Part shown: piece after piece, positions 21,616-33,355 of the stretch
Position numbering within the stretch: position 1 is the first letter of the stretch
Layout of the letters: each line of letters opens with the position of its first letter
DNA from: Actinomortierella ambigua
Taxonomy: Eukaryota > Mortierellomycota > Mortierellomycetes > Mortierellales > Mortierellaceae
Reading direction: 5' to 3'
Length of the DNA: 42,662 bases
Assembly (NCBI GenBank): GCA_016098155.1
Contig: JAAAJB010000301.1
Location: 1 to 42,662 of the forward strand
Notes under the pieces: model-generated
The model's input: only the letters and a program-made list of their open reading frames with translations
Told to the model about the DNA's origin: nothing
Databases searched by the model: none
Translations under genes and position numbers: made by a program

Positions 21616-23103
21616 TCAATTCACTGCGCTCATTTGTTCCCTAATCTCACGTAAATCACGTAGATCAAAACCCAAAAAAGCACCAAGGGCTCGGTCCTTG
21701 GCAGAGGTGTGGCCCTGAGCGTTTGCTTTGCCATACCATTCTAGTGCTCGAAGGACATTTCTCTGCAGGCCGAGTGCACCCTTTTCATACATCAGCCCCA
21801 TGTTGAATTGTGCGCTAACGTCACCTTCTTCCGCCTTTTGTCGGTACCATGCAACCATTTCAGCGTCCGTCTGGGATGAAGAGGCTCGGTCAGCAAGACC
21901 TAGGCTAGCAAGATGGAATGGCGCGTCTTCATGCCCTATATCCGTAGCATCCTGAAACAAGCTCCTCGCCATGTCATCGCTTCGGTCCACAGCGATACCC
22001 AACTCGTACATCGTTCCGAGGCAAAATATTGCAAGTACGTTTCCCCGATAAACACCTTTGGCGTACCAGCTAACAGCCTGATGTTCATCCCGGAGTGTGC
22101 CGAGGCCATGGTCCATCATCCAGCCCACAGTGTATTGAGCGACGGCATTCCCTTGAGTGCCCGCCTGCAGGTACCATTCGACGGCCTCACAGTCACTCTT
22201 CAATACTCCTTGGCCGAATTGATGCATGTGCCCCAGTATCAATTGGGACCAACTATGTCCGTCCAATGCTGCTTGGCGAAACCACACTGCTGCTTCAGGA
22301 TAGTTCTGACCGACCCCAACGCCGTCGTAGTACATCTTACCCAGGTAATACTTGGATTCACGGTGGCCCTTGTTGGCAGCGAGGCGAAACCAATACATGG
22401 CAGTCGAGTAGCTCTGGTCGACCCAGGTCCCATCATAGTACATGGCAGCAAACAAACTCATCGCCTCCATATGTCCCAGCGTCGCAGCCTCACGGCGCCA
22501 ATGGAGAGCCTCGGCAAGGTTTGGTTCGAGGCCGCCCGATTCTGGAGAGACCCTTTCGTCCCCGTCCTTCATCACGCGATACTGGTAGAGGTCTCCCAGC
22601 TTGTGCTGTGCGAACGCATACCCTTGCTTGGCTGCTCGAAGGTACCACGACACCGCCTCCGCAAAATCGACTTTGACACCATCATGGCCACTTTGATACA
22701 TGAAACCTAGACAGCATTGGGCCCAAGTATCGCCTTTCAATGCCTCCGAGGAACATCGCTCGAGGGGTTGATCCAGGTCGTAGTGTTGTTCGAAGAACTT
22801 GTTGGCTAGGTAGTGCTGTGCTCGAGGAAGGCCTCGTTTCGCGGCCTTCAAGTACCAGGCAAAGGCTGAGGATGCGTGCCTGGGCAAGATTTTTCCGCTC
22901 TCATGGGCTTGCGCGAGTTCCATCATGGCGTTGGCGTTGTGGTCGTGCTCGGCTGAGTAGGTGAGTTCGATCAGGTCCATCGTGCAAGTGTCCTATCGTC
23001 CGGTTCACACATGTTGGGGGAGGGGAGGAGGGTTATTAGACGAGTCAAATCGAGCAACGTGTTGTGAAAAAAATTGAGTGACACAAAATCTTGAGCTTGC
23101 CAT
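21616..23103 (-). CDS. Sel1-repeat protein, paralogue D
   Basis: About 11 Sel1-like repeats (for example LGKMYYDGVGVGQNYPEAAV), with the shared C-terminal block YEKGALGLQRN near residue 410. An in-frame ATG at 22980 gives 454 residues (MDLIELTYSAEH). By analogy with A to C, the frame extends four codons upstream (DTCT) to an acceptor GATAG at 22993. A candidate start ATG lies at 23103-23101, followed by GCAAGC, a GC-AG type donor. That model removes 23100-22993 (108 bp, phase 0) and gives 459 residues. The GC donor makes this start less certain than in the paralogues. It is divergent from the Pus4-like gene, with 471 bp between the start codons. Confidence 0.75.
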
Positions 23104-23574
23104 GGAGTGTGAGTGGAAGAAAGGGGCAAAAAAAAAAAGAAAGAAAAAGTACAAGGGAGGACACTTTCTCTTGCGTTTTATACCACAAACTCGACGACTC
23201 GTGATTGTACGACGGCTGACAAGATTACATTACTGGCAGGCAGGGGTGTCGATTGGGCAAGCGTTGTCAACCAAATCCTGGTCAACCGACGGCAGGCATT
23301 CCTCCCTTCTTTTTTCTCTCTTCTCTTGGGTATCGGGATGCTACTCAAGGAGAAATGAGAACAGGGTACAGGGAAAAGCCCAGAGAGAAAGAAAGAGAGA
23401 GAGATAGAGAGGAGTGTTGTCATCTGATGCAACAACTGTAGACTCCAATGCCTATAGAGGCCACCATGCGAGATATTACCATTGGTGGCAATTCTGTGGC
23501 TTTGTCATGGAAAGTGGTGGCAACGGAGACAAGTTCCTCTCAGGAGATCAGCGAAACTCAATTCACCTTCAGCG
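23104..23574. promoter_or_regulatory. Divergent promoter region between Sel1-D and the Pus4-like gene
   Basis: This 471-bp interval separates two divergently transcribed genes, so it should contain both promoters. It has an A-rich stretch near 23128-23150 and a GA-rich tract near 23385-23412, that is CT-rich in the minus direction. Short ORFs overlap it, but none has domain similarity. An upstream ATG in a strong context (GGCCACCATGC, 23466) opens a frame different from the Pus4-like one and could act as a uORF. Confidence 0.45.
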
Positions 23575-24896
23575 ATGTTTCCCTCAAGCATTCTGAGGAA
23601 TGCACTGAACAGAGCACCCAATGCTGCCACCAACAAAGTAGCACAGCTCTCGCGACCTGACCTCAAAGGCCCTTTGACTGGCGTGTTTTGTGTCAACAAG
23701 CCGCAGGGTATTCTCTCGACAGCCATTGTGGACAAAGTCCAACACACTTGTCGGTCGAATCTTCAGCACCCCTATGTTCGTTCAGTACTCTCTAAGAGCA
23801 CAACCAAACGATCATCCAAAGGGTTTGTCAAGATTGGACATGGTGGCACACTCGACCCTCTTGCGCGAGGCGTGGTCGTCATTGGTCTCGGTGATGGCTG
23901 CAAAGTGTTGCATTCGCTCACTTCTTCGTCCAAGATCTACATTGCCGAGGGACGGCTTGGCTTTGCTACTTCCACACTGGATTCGACAGGTTCGCTTGTG
24001 GCAACAGGGCCAACCGATCACATCACACAAGACAAGCTCTTGGAAGCCCTCGGCAACTTTCGGGGCGAGATTGCACAGCAACCACCTCTGTATGTTTTCG
24101 TTCTCCAAAGAGATTGGGGCTTCTCCAGATTATGCTACAAGAGATCGTAGGCACCACAGGCGTTTTCACTCATCCTTGTTTTGCCATGTCTTTCTTCCTT
24201 TACTTCTTTCGTGTGGTTGAAATGTTCGCGCTTAGATATTCTGCTCTTATGATGGATGGAAAGAGATTGTACGACTATGCACGTAAAGGAGAAGCATTGC
24301 CACGAGATATCCCCACCCGAAAGGTCATGATCTATAATCTACAGCTGCTATCATACGATGGCAAAGAGCTTCCAGGATACGAGACAGCGCTCGCCACCAA
24401 GTACGGCTTTCAAACCATGATGTCAGAGTCGCAAAAAACGCTATATCAACAGCGGATTTCTTCTGATCGCATGGAACCGGATTCCTCGTCGTCGACTACA
24501 GCGACTAGCCAGAACGACGACGACAAAAGAAGGTCGTCCCGGAAAAAGCGGTTGAGTGACCCATCTGAGCAAGCCGACTTTGTACCCATCCCTGCCCAAG
24601 GTGGCATCTACTTTCATTTCCAAACACATTGTTCGTCTGGAACCTATATCCGTACCTTGATTGAAGACATTGCCAAAAGTCTGGGCACCGTGGGGCATAT
24701 GTCCGATCTGCTCCGGATCGAACAGAATGGATTCGCTCTTGATGGGCCAGCCACCCTTGAGTTTAAAGAATGCAGGAACCTCGAGAGTATCAACCAGGCC
24801 GTACGACAAGGCAATGCTATTTTGAAGAAGCAGTGGTTACAAGAGGATTCTCTTGTGACCGAACCCTCTCCCTCTCCCTCTTCCTCAAAATCATAA
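23575..24896 (+). CDS. tRNA pseudouridine-55 synthase, TruB/Pus4 family
   Basis: Converts U55 of the tRNA T-arm to pseudouridine, in nucleus and/or mitochondria as in yeast Pus4. Two exons (23575-24089 and 24236-24896, donor GTATGT, acceptor CTTAG, phase 2) give 391 residues; yeast Pus4 has about 400. The chosen start MFPSSILRNALNR is the only ATG in frame near the domain. The motifs are GVFCVNKPQG, the catalytic-Asp block GHGGTLDPLARGV, and across the splice junction PPLYSALMMDGKRLYDYARKG, where the Tyr and the substrate-binding segment lie. Later motifs are the SSGTYIRTLIEDIAKSLG block and the LLRIEQNGF region. A disordered Ser/Asp insert (about residues 255-285) interrupts the catalytic domain, as in other eukaryotic Pus4 proteins. 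The N-terminus has basic and Ser residues that could be a weak mitochondrial presequence. Confidence 0.92.
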
Positions 24897-25008
24897 AAAA
24901 TTTTGCCGCCAAAAAAGCGTTCACTTCCTTTTTTTTCGTATTTCATGTCTCTTGATGCATTCTTTTTCCTCGATGCACTGATTGAGTCGACATTGTGCCT
25001 CCACAGCA

Positions 25009-28000
25009 ATGACCCTGTTTGACAATGCCCTCGGTGATATGGAAGCACTGCTTCAGTGCCCTCTCTGGTACTTCTCCTCTCTGACCCGCACGCATGCCAT
25101 TGAATTGTAATTGGGAAACTCGTTCGCCACTGTTGCCACCAAGCTGATAAACCTCCTATATTTTTGTATACTGGGGTACCCTTTTTTGCCACAGCAAGAA
25201 CATTCTCAAACAGACACATACCATCGGAGAGTGCAGCCATCACTTTTGCAGGTATTTGAAGCTTGATGGACCCGCAAAAAAACCCCCTCCCGTGGTCGTC
25301 AGAGGAGCTCGAGGCGAATAGCATACTGACCAGCCTCTACACAATAATACTCTCTATTGATCACTGAAGGGACTGCATCTACCCGGTGCTTGGTGTAAGG
25401 TGTCGATGCCCGACGTGCGGCCTGCCGGCCATCGTGAAGAATTTGCTTCGGAACCCATCATACGATACCTTGGTGGAGTGCACGCTAAAGATTCTCAGTC
25501 TTCGAGCAGCACGAGAAGAGGAAGGTGAAGATCGAGGGGACGAAGACGGCATCCACGAGGCTGGCCATGCGTTATCGCATCAATCACCGCCACATCCATC
25601 AAGCGCTACGCAAGGAACAGTACTGTGGTCGTTCGATTGTGGACCGACGTTTCCTGATCTGGGCGATGCGTCAGCATCAACATCTCTGGCGGCAGACAGT
25701 GCAGCAACATCGTCCTCCACCTTTCCTTCTGTCAACGCTTTGATGAATCGTCATATTCGTGATCGACACGCAAAAGAAGAAGTTGGCGTAGCTGTAGCTG
25801 CTGATTCTGATGCTCCTACCGTTGCTGATCAGTTAGCAGCAGATGATACCCAGGGAGCAGTCGCATTTGAGAACGAGATTACAACAGGAGCATCCTCGGA
25901 CAAAATCCAGATGCTCCGCCAAATGCTCGGGATGCCAGCCTGGAACTCGGCTGATCGCCTGGCCACCGAAGAGTTGACGCAACGAACCCGGGCCTCCACA
26001 GTAGACGCCGCTGGATATGAGCAACTAGTATGTACTATCCGAGAGTGGTGTGGTTGAAGAATCAGACCCTTTCGCGCCATGCTAATCTTTTCATTTATTT
26101 ACTTTCTTCTTGATCCTGCACTTCAACACTTTCGGCGAATGATTCGGTGTGGTCTCAGAACACTGCTGAGATGCAGCGAATGCCGTCGCCAGCTCTAGGT
26201 GGGTACGGGACATACGTTGCAGTCGCCAAGCACGGCCATGGATCCTCTCTCGCCCCAACAGTGAATCATCGAGACATGTCGCCGCCGCCTCCGGAGCCAC
26301 TTCCTGCCAGCTCGCGAAAGAGGCGGATTTTAATACAACCGCAGGAGCATGATCAAGATGGCCCAGCACCTTCTAAGAGGTCTTCGACAGCCGTGAGGAA
26401 GGACGATGGATCTTCACCCTCACGGCACCCACAGCGTGAAACCAGTGAACAGCCTGTCCAAGGATTTCGTCCGGAGGTTGCAGAGTCAGCTCCCGAACAA
26501 CCACATTCAACAGGTCGATCGTCTGCTCTTGCATTCTTGCCTCTAAAAGGCTCATCCAATCCCAGGGCGCCAACTCTACAGAAAGAAACCGACACAGCCA
26601 ATGTCCCGCCTCTCCGGACCCATCAGCAAAAGAGCAAGGCACCTGTTGCCGTCGCGATCCGTAGACAATTCGACATTGACCAGGACATTTTAAGTCGAGT
26701 CGTGGATCTGGATGATAACGAGCATACAGAGCAGTACAAGCATCGCCCAGGGCAGGAGCAGGAGCAGGAGCAGCAGCAACAGGGCGAGTCGGAGGACGAA
26801 CACCCTTCTCTGTCGCATGACGATATCTGGCGATGTGGCTGGTGCAAAAATATCAACCTCATGTATATATCGAACGAGCCCAACAACATTTGCGATCATT
26901 GCCAACGGCCTAAAGAAACCTCACCACATTCGCCACCTATAACCAGTGCCGCTGTCTCTGGACCTTCAGGTACTGGCGCTCTTCTCGTTGAGACAGTACC
27001 ACCCAGCGATGGGGAAGAGGATGAGTCAGAGTTTGCTCCGTTGCCAAAGGAAGACCAGGGTCGATTTTTGGATGTGATTGGGTCGTCACAGTTTTCGTTG
27101 GAAATGCAGGGGCCGTCGATGCCCGGACGGCATCTGGGTTCGTCGTTGGCATCTCTTCCAGAATCGCTGGAGGGCAAAGAGGGAGATGAAGGCGCTTTCC
27201 GTCTCACTCGTCAAAACGCCGCCATTCCATCGTCGTCGTCGTTACCACACAGCTACAACTCCAATGGTTCACCACAGCGCCCGCAGCTTCAAGACACTGT
27301 CGGCAGAAGTGAGCTATCGTTGCACTCTTCAAATGGAAGTCAGCAACAACAGCAGCAGCATATGGTATGCTGTATCTTCACGGGTCTGAAACCTGAGCAC
27401 CGGCACGCGTTTGATGACAACACGACCAAATTGGTGGAAGCAGACCTGTTGATGGAGCAGATTGCCGACCAGGACGTTAGTGAGCGGACGACGCACATTG
27501 TGACCAGTGCAGATGAAGATGCTAGTGTGGGCTGTTTGCTCTGCCCACGAGTGCTCAAGTACATGTACGGCATGCTTTCGCCACCTAGTGTGTGGATTGT
27601 GCGGTACGAGTGGTTCGAAAACAGCATTCACCAAAGGAGATGGCTTCCCCTTCCGGCGATGAGTGAGATCTACGAGGTGCAAGGCGATACTCAGTTTGGA
27701 CCTGCGCCACGAGTGCATGAACGACGGCAACGACGATTTCAACTCGTAAGTGAGAGTATGGGTTCGTGGCCCGTCTATTTCTTTTTCTTTCTTTTTTTCT
27801 TGTCATGGATAATACCCTCTTTCAAAACAAAAAAATGACTCAATGACTGATTCTCCATATATATCTTTGTCTGCCTGCCTTGTCTCTCGATGTCCTACTC
27901 CCAGGACAAAAAACTGTTTGATGGCTGCAAGATGTTTTTCTACGGCGACTTTACGCACAAGTCCTCCTTCCGGAAGCAAGACATCCTTCGACTGGTCCAA

Positions 28001-28708
28001 TACGGCGGCGCAACCATCTTGAGCCGGAAACCTCCCAAGGCGACCGGTGCCAGCACGTCCCTCATGGCGGCCAGCTCGGGAGGCGGAACACAGACGACAA
28101 TTGACTCGCCATCATCCAGATCAGGATCGGCGTCGTCAGCAGCAGCCTTGCGTGTGGAAGCGGCACAGTATTTTGCACCGGATGTGACTACGACAGGTCG
28201 AAATGGTGGTGGTGGTGGTAGCAGTAGTCATCACAATGGAGACGAACGACCGTTCTTATATGTGACTGAAGACATCCAACCGTGGCAAGTGCCTCTCGAT
28301 CGACAGCAGCCGCTCATTGTGTGCGACCCTTACAGCATCCCGGGCAAGAGCGTCGGAGGCGCGTCGACAGCGGCGGCAGTGCTCATGGACCGATTGACGG
28401 CTGCGGAGCGCAAGAAACATGGCTGGCTGACGACGGGCGGGTACCAGGCGGTGTCGGCGACGTGGCTGCTGAACTGCATCTCGTGTTCGTTGTTTGGAAA
28501 GGGCGATATGCAGGCCTTGTATGATGGTCGGACGGGTCGAGGAGGAGTAGGGAGAGGAGGAGCAGCAGTAGCAGCAGCAAGTCCGCAAAGGGGGGAAAGG
28601 AATGCCAGTCAATCACCAACGAGCGAAGAAATGCTTCAGGAACTGGAGGATGCTTGGCGAAGATGGAGGTCTCCGTCATCATTATCAGCAAGACGGTTGA
28701 TTCCATGA
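25009..28708 (+). CDS. RING - zinc finger - tandem BRCT protein, BARD1/BRCA1-like
   Basis: Probably a chromatin-bound ubiquitin ligase subunit of DNA repair. Five exons (25009-25067, 25195-25251, 25370-26027, 26159-27745, 27905-28708) splice to 1054 residues, with phases 2, 2, 0 and 0 consistent. The N-terminus is a C3HC4 RING split over three exons: C17/C20 in CPLCKNIL, C33, H35, C38 and C41 in CSHHFCRDC, and C52/C55 in CPTC. A long Ser/Gln/Pro-rich linker holds a RanBP2-like finger (WRCGWCKN...CDHC, about residue 482) with a longer loop than usual. BRCT1 runs from about 660 to 765 (THIVTS, then WIVRYEWFENS). BRCT2 starts at KLFDGCKMFF (about 790), has GGATILSRKPPK, and closes with TWLLNCI near 972; a Gly/Ser insert interrupts it. 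KLFDG and LSRKP are BARD1/plant BRCA1 hallmarks. There are no ankyrin repeats between RING and BRCT. Confidence 0.88.
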
Positions 28709-28903
28709 TTGCCATTGAGCAATGTTACATTTGCTAGCACACTTTGTGTACTATTGTATATAGAAGAGGAGTCAACAGGATGCAAGAAGGCGTTGGCTTA
28801 TAGGTGAAAAAGGAAGGTGGGCGATGAGGGCTCTCTCAAAAGGCTACGTTGTTCCTTTGAGGACCGGCAACGGTCAAGGCTCATGGACGGCCCGGCATGT
28901 CTT

Positions 28904-28924
28904 TTTTTTTTTTTTTTTTTTTTT
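28904..28924. repeat. T21 homopolymer
   Basis: An uninterrupted run of 21 T about 200 bases downstream of the stop codon of the BARD1-like gene. Confidence 0.85.
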
Positions 28925-31900
28925 GTTATCGGCGATCGGGATGTGGGTTTTTCGGTTCAAAAGATAAGGAAACGTCCCGGTAATGAAGTTCATAGGGCAA
29001 CATACCTGTCTTCATCATTGTCTATCAGCAAGCCTGTTCAGAAAATTATGGTCGCACAGCAAACATAATAGTCTTTATGCATTCTCCAAGGATTGCCTTT
29101 CTTCTTGTGATGTGAGCACTCGAAAAAAAAACAAGTTGGCTCTACGAGGGCCATTTCACGACTTGTATGAACAGACCAGCAACGCACACAGAAGCACGCG
29201 CACATGCACTTTCATGTGAAAATGGTCTATCAAACAACAAGCTCCAAAATGTTGTGAGCCAGTGCGGTTGGCTGTGCTATGCTCAATTGTAAGGCGGAGG
29301 GGGGGGGCATGCGTTGTTTGTAAGATAATGAAGAGGAAGGGGAAGGGGAAGAGACAGAAGGGAGGGAGGGTCATGATTGTCTGTGATGCGAGGGCCGAGC
29401 TTCAGTGACCATCATGATAAATCATGCTTTGATGCTATCACACTGTACGCGCAGCATACGGCGTGATGCAGGCCATGTGGTGGAGTGATATGACAATGGT
29501 CGTGTGGCGTGTATTCCCCTGGATGTCACAGAGAATTTCGTTGACACCTGAGCGAAAGACGGGTGGAGAGAGGAGAATGAACAGAGCCATGACCACATGG
29601 ACAGTGCACAAACAACTGAATAAAGAGTGAATGTTCCGGGATGTTTTGACACTGAAATTGAGTTTATGATATTGACAGTTGTAATAGGAGCATTTTGGGG
29701 TATGTATGTGTCCACCATGCATAAGCACCTGATTCTGTTGTATGAACGCATCGTGTCAGACAGACAGACAGATAAAGAAAGAGGCGCACCATAGAAAGCT
29801 TTTAAGTACGTCGGCCCAGATCTTGGGGACGGGCTTCATGTATTGTTAGCGCATGACTTCCTTCACCGATGGTTTCTCAGCTGACCTTTTAACGCTGACA
29901 GGTCAAGTTAACTGACTACAATAGCTTGTCTCCGTGTATAGAGGTCTGGCATATGCTTGTGCTTGTGCTTGTGGCGAAAGGTCATGTTTGCTATGTAGTG
30001 GCACAGATGGCAAGCTGGTCTGTATCACCATGACATTCGCACTATTTGAATAAGACGTGCGCAAGCCCATGTTGTATCAACAGACCTCTACGGAATGAGT
30101 AGCACGGACTTGGGCTGTTCAGCAGATGACTTTCCTGTCTTTCGATTTCATACATTGCTTTACCCAGAGTACGTAGATTACCCGTTCATCCTAACAGACA
30201 CCACTGTACGCGACTCGGCCTTTTATGTTTTGCTCAATGTGTGTGTGTTTGTTTGTGCGTGTTTATGTACAGCATTTTTTTTTAGGGCAACGGTTACAAC
30301 TGTTCTAAAGTTGAGAAGTGGTGGCAAGGAGGGAGCCCGACACTTTGAGGGTTCTGTCCAACAGGGCAGGACGAGATGATTCAGCCAATCAGAAATAAGA
30401 ACGAGGTACCCTAGCAATGGTAGTCCATTTGCTGTTGAGAACAAGTGCTCACAACGCAACAAAACGCCCATGAGCTGGCTGGTCAGAGGATCCTTGATGT
30501 GCTTCGGTGATACCAGTGCACAGCAGTAGAGAAGGAAAGACACCTCTCAAAGGGGTTGAGCAGGGCGGCGGATATTGGCAGGTATCATTCTCCACACATC
30601 CGACGCACGTACGTACTTGCGCTCATTTACTTTTCCGAATCGCGTGTTTAGCCAGCTATTTGTCTGATATTGTCACCCTACGGAGATTTTTGATGATGGT
30701 TTGGGTGTCGGGACCAAGCTATATTCTACCGCAGCGAGGAGGATGTGGGGGGGGGATTGACGGGCGGCGGGAGGGAATAGATGGATAACGGACGGACAAG
30801 CGCCCTCCAAGATGAGAAACAAGATCTTCTGGCCTTCTCTTCTTCCGCCCTCTCCCCCTTTTTGCTTCTCTTGATGCATGTCCACGGACTGCTGACAAAG
30901 CCCGATAGAGTTTTTCTGCTGTCTCTGCACTACACACAGGGCGATGAAGAAGCGAAATCAATAATGAGCAAAAAGACGCAGGATAGTAACTCGAGAGCCG
31001 TGAAGACACTTGTCGGCATTCTGTCCGTTTGGACACAAAGGGTACAATAGCAGAGGATCATGGAGTACAGTAGTGTAAAGTAAAGGTATCTCGGTCTCGA
31101 TCTCGGTCTTGTCAGATAGCCGTCAAGTACTCCTCGGATAGCGTGCAACTAGCAGCGATAGCGTCGAAGGAGACACGTACGCTCATAAAAAGAACTATGG
31201 AGAAAAGAAAGAGAAGAGAGAGGGGGAGAGAGAGAGCAAGGAGCTCGTGGGAGAAAGCGCGCATATGGATAGTAAAGATTATGTTATGAATGTTGCGAGC
31301 ATAATCACACTTTGTAAATATAGACTCAGGACGACTACCTAGGGTGCAGTCATCACAAGACACATACCACCAAGGGTGCGTTTCGAGCTCTCAACAAGAA
31401 GCAATTAATGTCTGTTTTGAGGTGCCAATAGAGGACCAGGCAAACGATCGAGCTGTCAGAACTCTAGGTTTTTTTGTTCGATCAACGAGCCTATACTCCG
31501 AGGATAAAGAAGAGTACAACCCTGAAGCACAATACTACGTAGTATTATTGCTCCTCTTGAGAATGGACTATTCCAATTCTATTGGTGAAATTAGGTATAC
31601 GATCGGGGCTTGATCCACTGGCTTTTGTTGGTTGGTGGCAACGAGCTCCCAGCAGGAGGAGAGTGAAAGAGTCGCCGTCGGTCACAACACAGGTAGAGTC
31701 TATATTTTTTTTCTCTTGTCAGGCACCTGGAATGCAGAGACCACCCTTCCCTCTCGACCTTCTTCCTTTGGTACCTGTGTCGGAGGAAGAGGAGAGAGGT
31801 CCTGCGCGGATGGACACTGATGTTTCTATTTGGGTCATGGGTACCATGCACAGTGGCCTCGACATTGTGCACGAGAGCGGCTCCATTTCACTCTCTCCCC

Positions 31901-32692
31901 CCACTCTCTACTGCACGTCTTTCTTTTTTTCGCTGTTCTAATCTCCACGTACCCGCTATGATATCCAAATAAAATGTACCAAAGCACATCCAGGGCAGGG
32001 ATGTGGAGAGTGCAAGAGAGCAAAGAGGTGGGGAGCAGAGGAGGAGAGGAAAAAGCAATACCGATGGATCTATTTTGTTTCGCAGGGTGCTCTCGTCAAA
32101 AAAATATGTGTCCCACAAGAAGAATGGGTGGTTGGGATTGTATTTTTTTTAGAGTCTAAAGGAGATTTTCTGTCTTCCGTGAGTTCTCATCTAGAGTGAG
32201 AGAGACAAAGAGAGAGAGAGGGGGGGGGGTATTTGACTAACCATGTGTTTAGCGAGTGGGGAGACAAGTTGGGAGACAGGCCCATGGAAACCGCACATCC
32301 CACAAACTCTATCGCTGTGTCAGTCTGTGTGGGATGTGAGAAGAAAAAAGGAAGGAGGAGGAGGCAGTGGCGGTGAGCAGATGTACATACCTTTTTTTCG
32401 ACACGGAAAGAGGCGCGCAGACACAAACACGCTCTGCACACTGCATGGAGCAGCTTGGATGGGTTCAGTGCCAGGTATGCATTTGGGCGTCTGGAGATGG
32501 AAGGATGGACGGAAAGGAACGACGAAAGGGAGCAAAGAACAAGGCCATGGAGGGTCTTCGCTGTCCGTCTGTCTGCTTGACTGTGCCATACCCGAACGGT
32601 TGCCTGACCGACTTTTTTTTTTCTCGTGTAGTAGTGTGTATGGGGGTGAGGGGGGGGTGACAAGAGACAAAGGAGACGCGAAGGATGGTGAG

Positions 32693-32728
32693 TGGAGTGA
32701 GTGAGTGAGTGAGTGAGTGAGTGAGTGA
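32693..32728. repeat. (GAGT)n microsatellite
   Basis: About eight perfect or near-perfect GAGT units in a row. Confidence 0.88.
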
Positions 32729-32814
32729 TTCTTTATGTCATTTTTTTGGGTTTAGAGAAGGCGAGGATTCAATTGAGACGCCAAACTAATACAGTTGTCA
32801 AAAAGTCAATATAC

Positions 32815-33355
32815 TCTTTCTCTCTCTCTCGTCTATACGTTTCTCACTCCCTCTTTTTACTCTTTTCCCCCGCCCTCTTTTCTCTTTTTCCACTCACTCA
32901 CAACTCTCTTTCTCTTTTCCTCTTTCTTCTCTCTTCCTTCTCTCCTTCTACGTACACTTTTTGTTTCCCCCCTTCAACGATTATCCGTGGTGCCTGACGG
33001 AACTTGTCATCCTTTCCGTTCCATCCTTTCATTGACTGGACCATTGACTGACTCTCCACTTTGCTCATTCTCTCGCACTTGCTCAATTTCATTGTTCCCC
33101 CCCCCCTCCTCCTCTCTCTCCTTTCTCCGTGCACCCATTCCTTTCCCTTTTCCTTTTCTTTCCCTTTCCCCCCTTCTCAATCACTCTCTCCCCTTCTACC
33201 CCCCCGCACACATACATACACACACACACACACACACACCGCAACAAGGCCGCCTCTCTTCTTTCTCTTCTTTCTCACACACCCTCCACAAACACCCCTC
33301 GCTCTGCACTCCATACGTAGTCTTAATTTTGTCTGGCCTGCCCTCCACCTCACTC
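32815..33355 (+). repeat. Pyrimidine-rich leader with embedded (CA)n
   Basis: About 540 bases of mostly C and T on the plus strand, including (CT)n near 32820, a (CA)13-like run near 33214-33239 and several oligo-C runs. It ends at the ATG of the bHLH gene. Leaders of this kind also precede the Ser-rich, velvet and DnaJ genes. Confidence 0.7.

Noticed and set aside
21913..22710. 265-codon plus-strand ORF opposite Sel1 paralogue D
   Set aside because: Antisense of a repeat-rich coding exon, where long shadow frames are expected. No domain.
24644..25324. 226-codon minus-strand ORF at the end of the Pus4-like gene
   Set aside because: It covers the antisense of the Pus4-like C-terminus and of the RING exons; no domain.
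30095..32704. A series of ORFs of 60-158 codons between the BARD1-like and bHLH genes
   Set aside because: None has domain character, consistent splice sites or coding-like composition. Several run through homopolymers and microsatellites.
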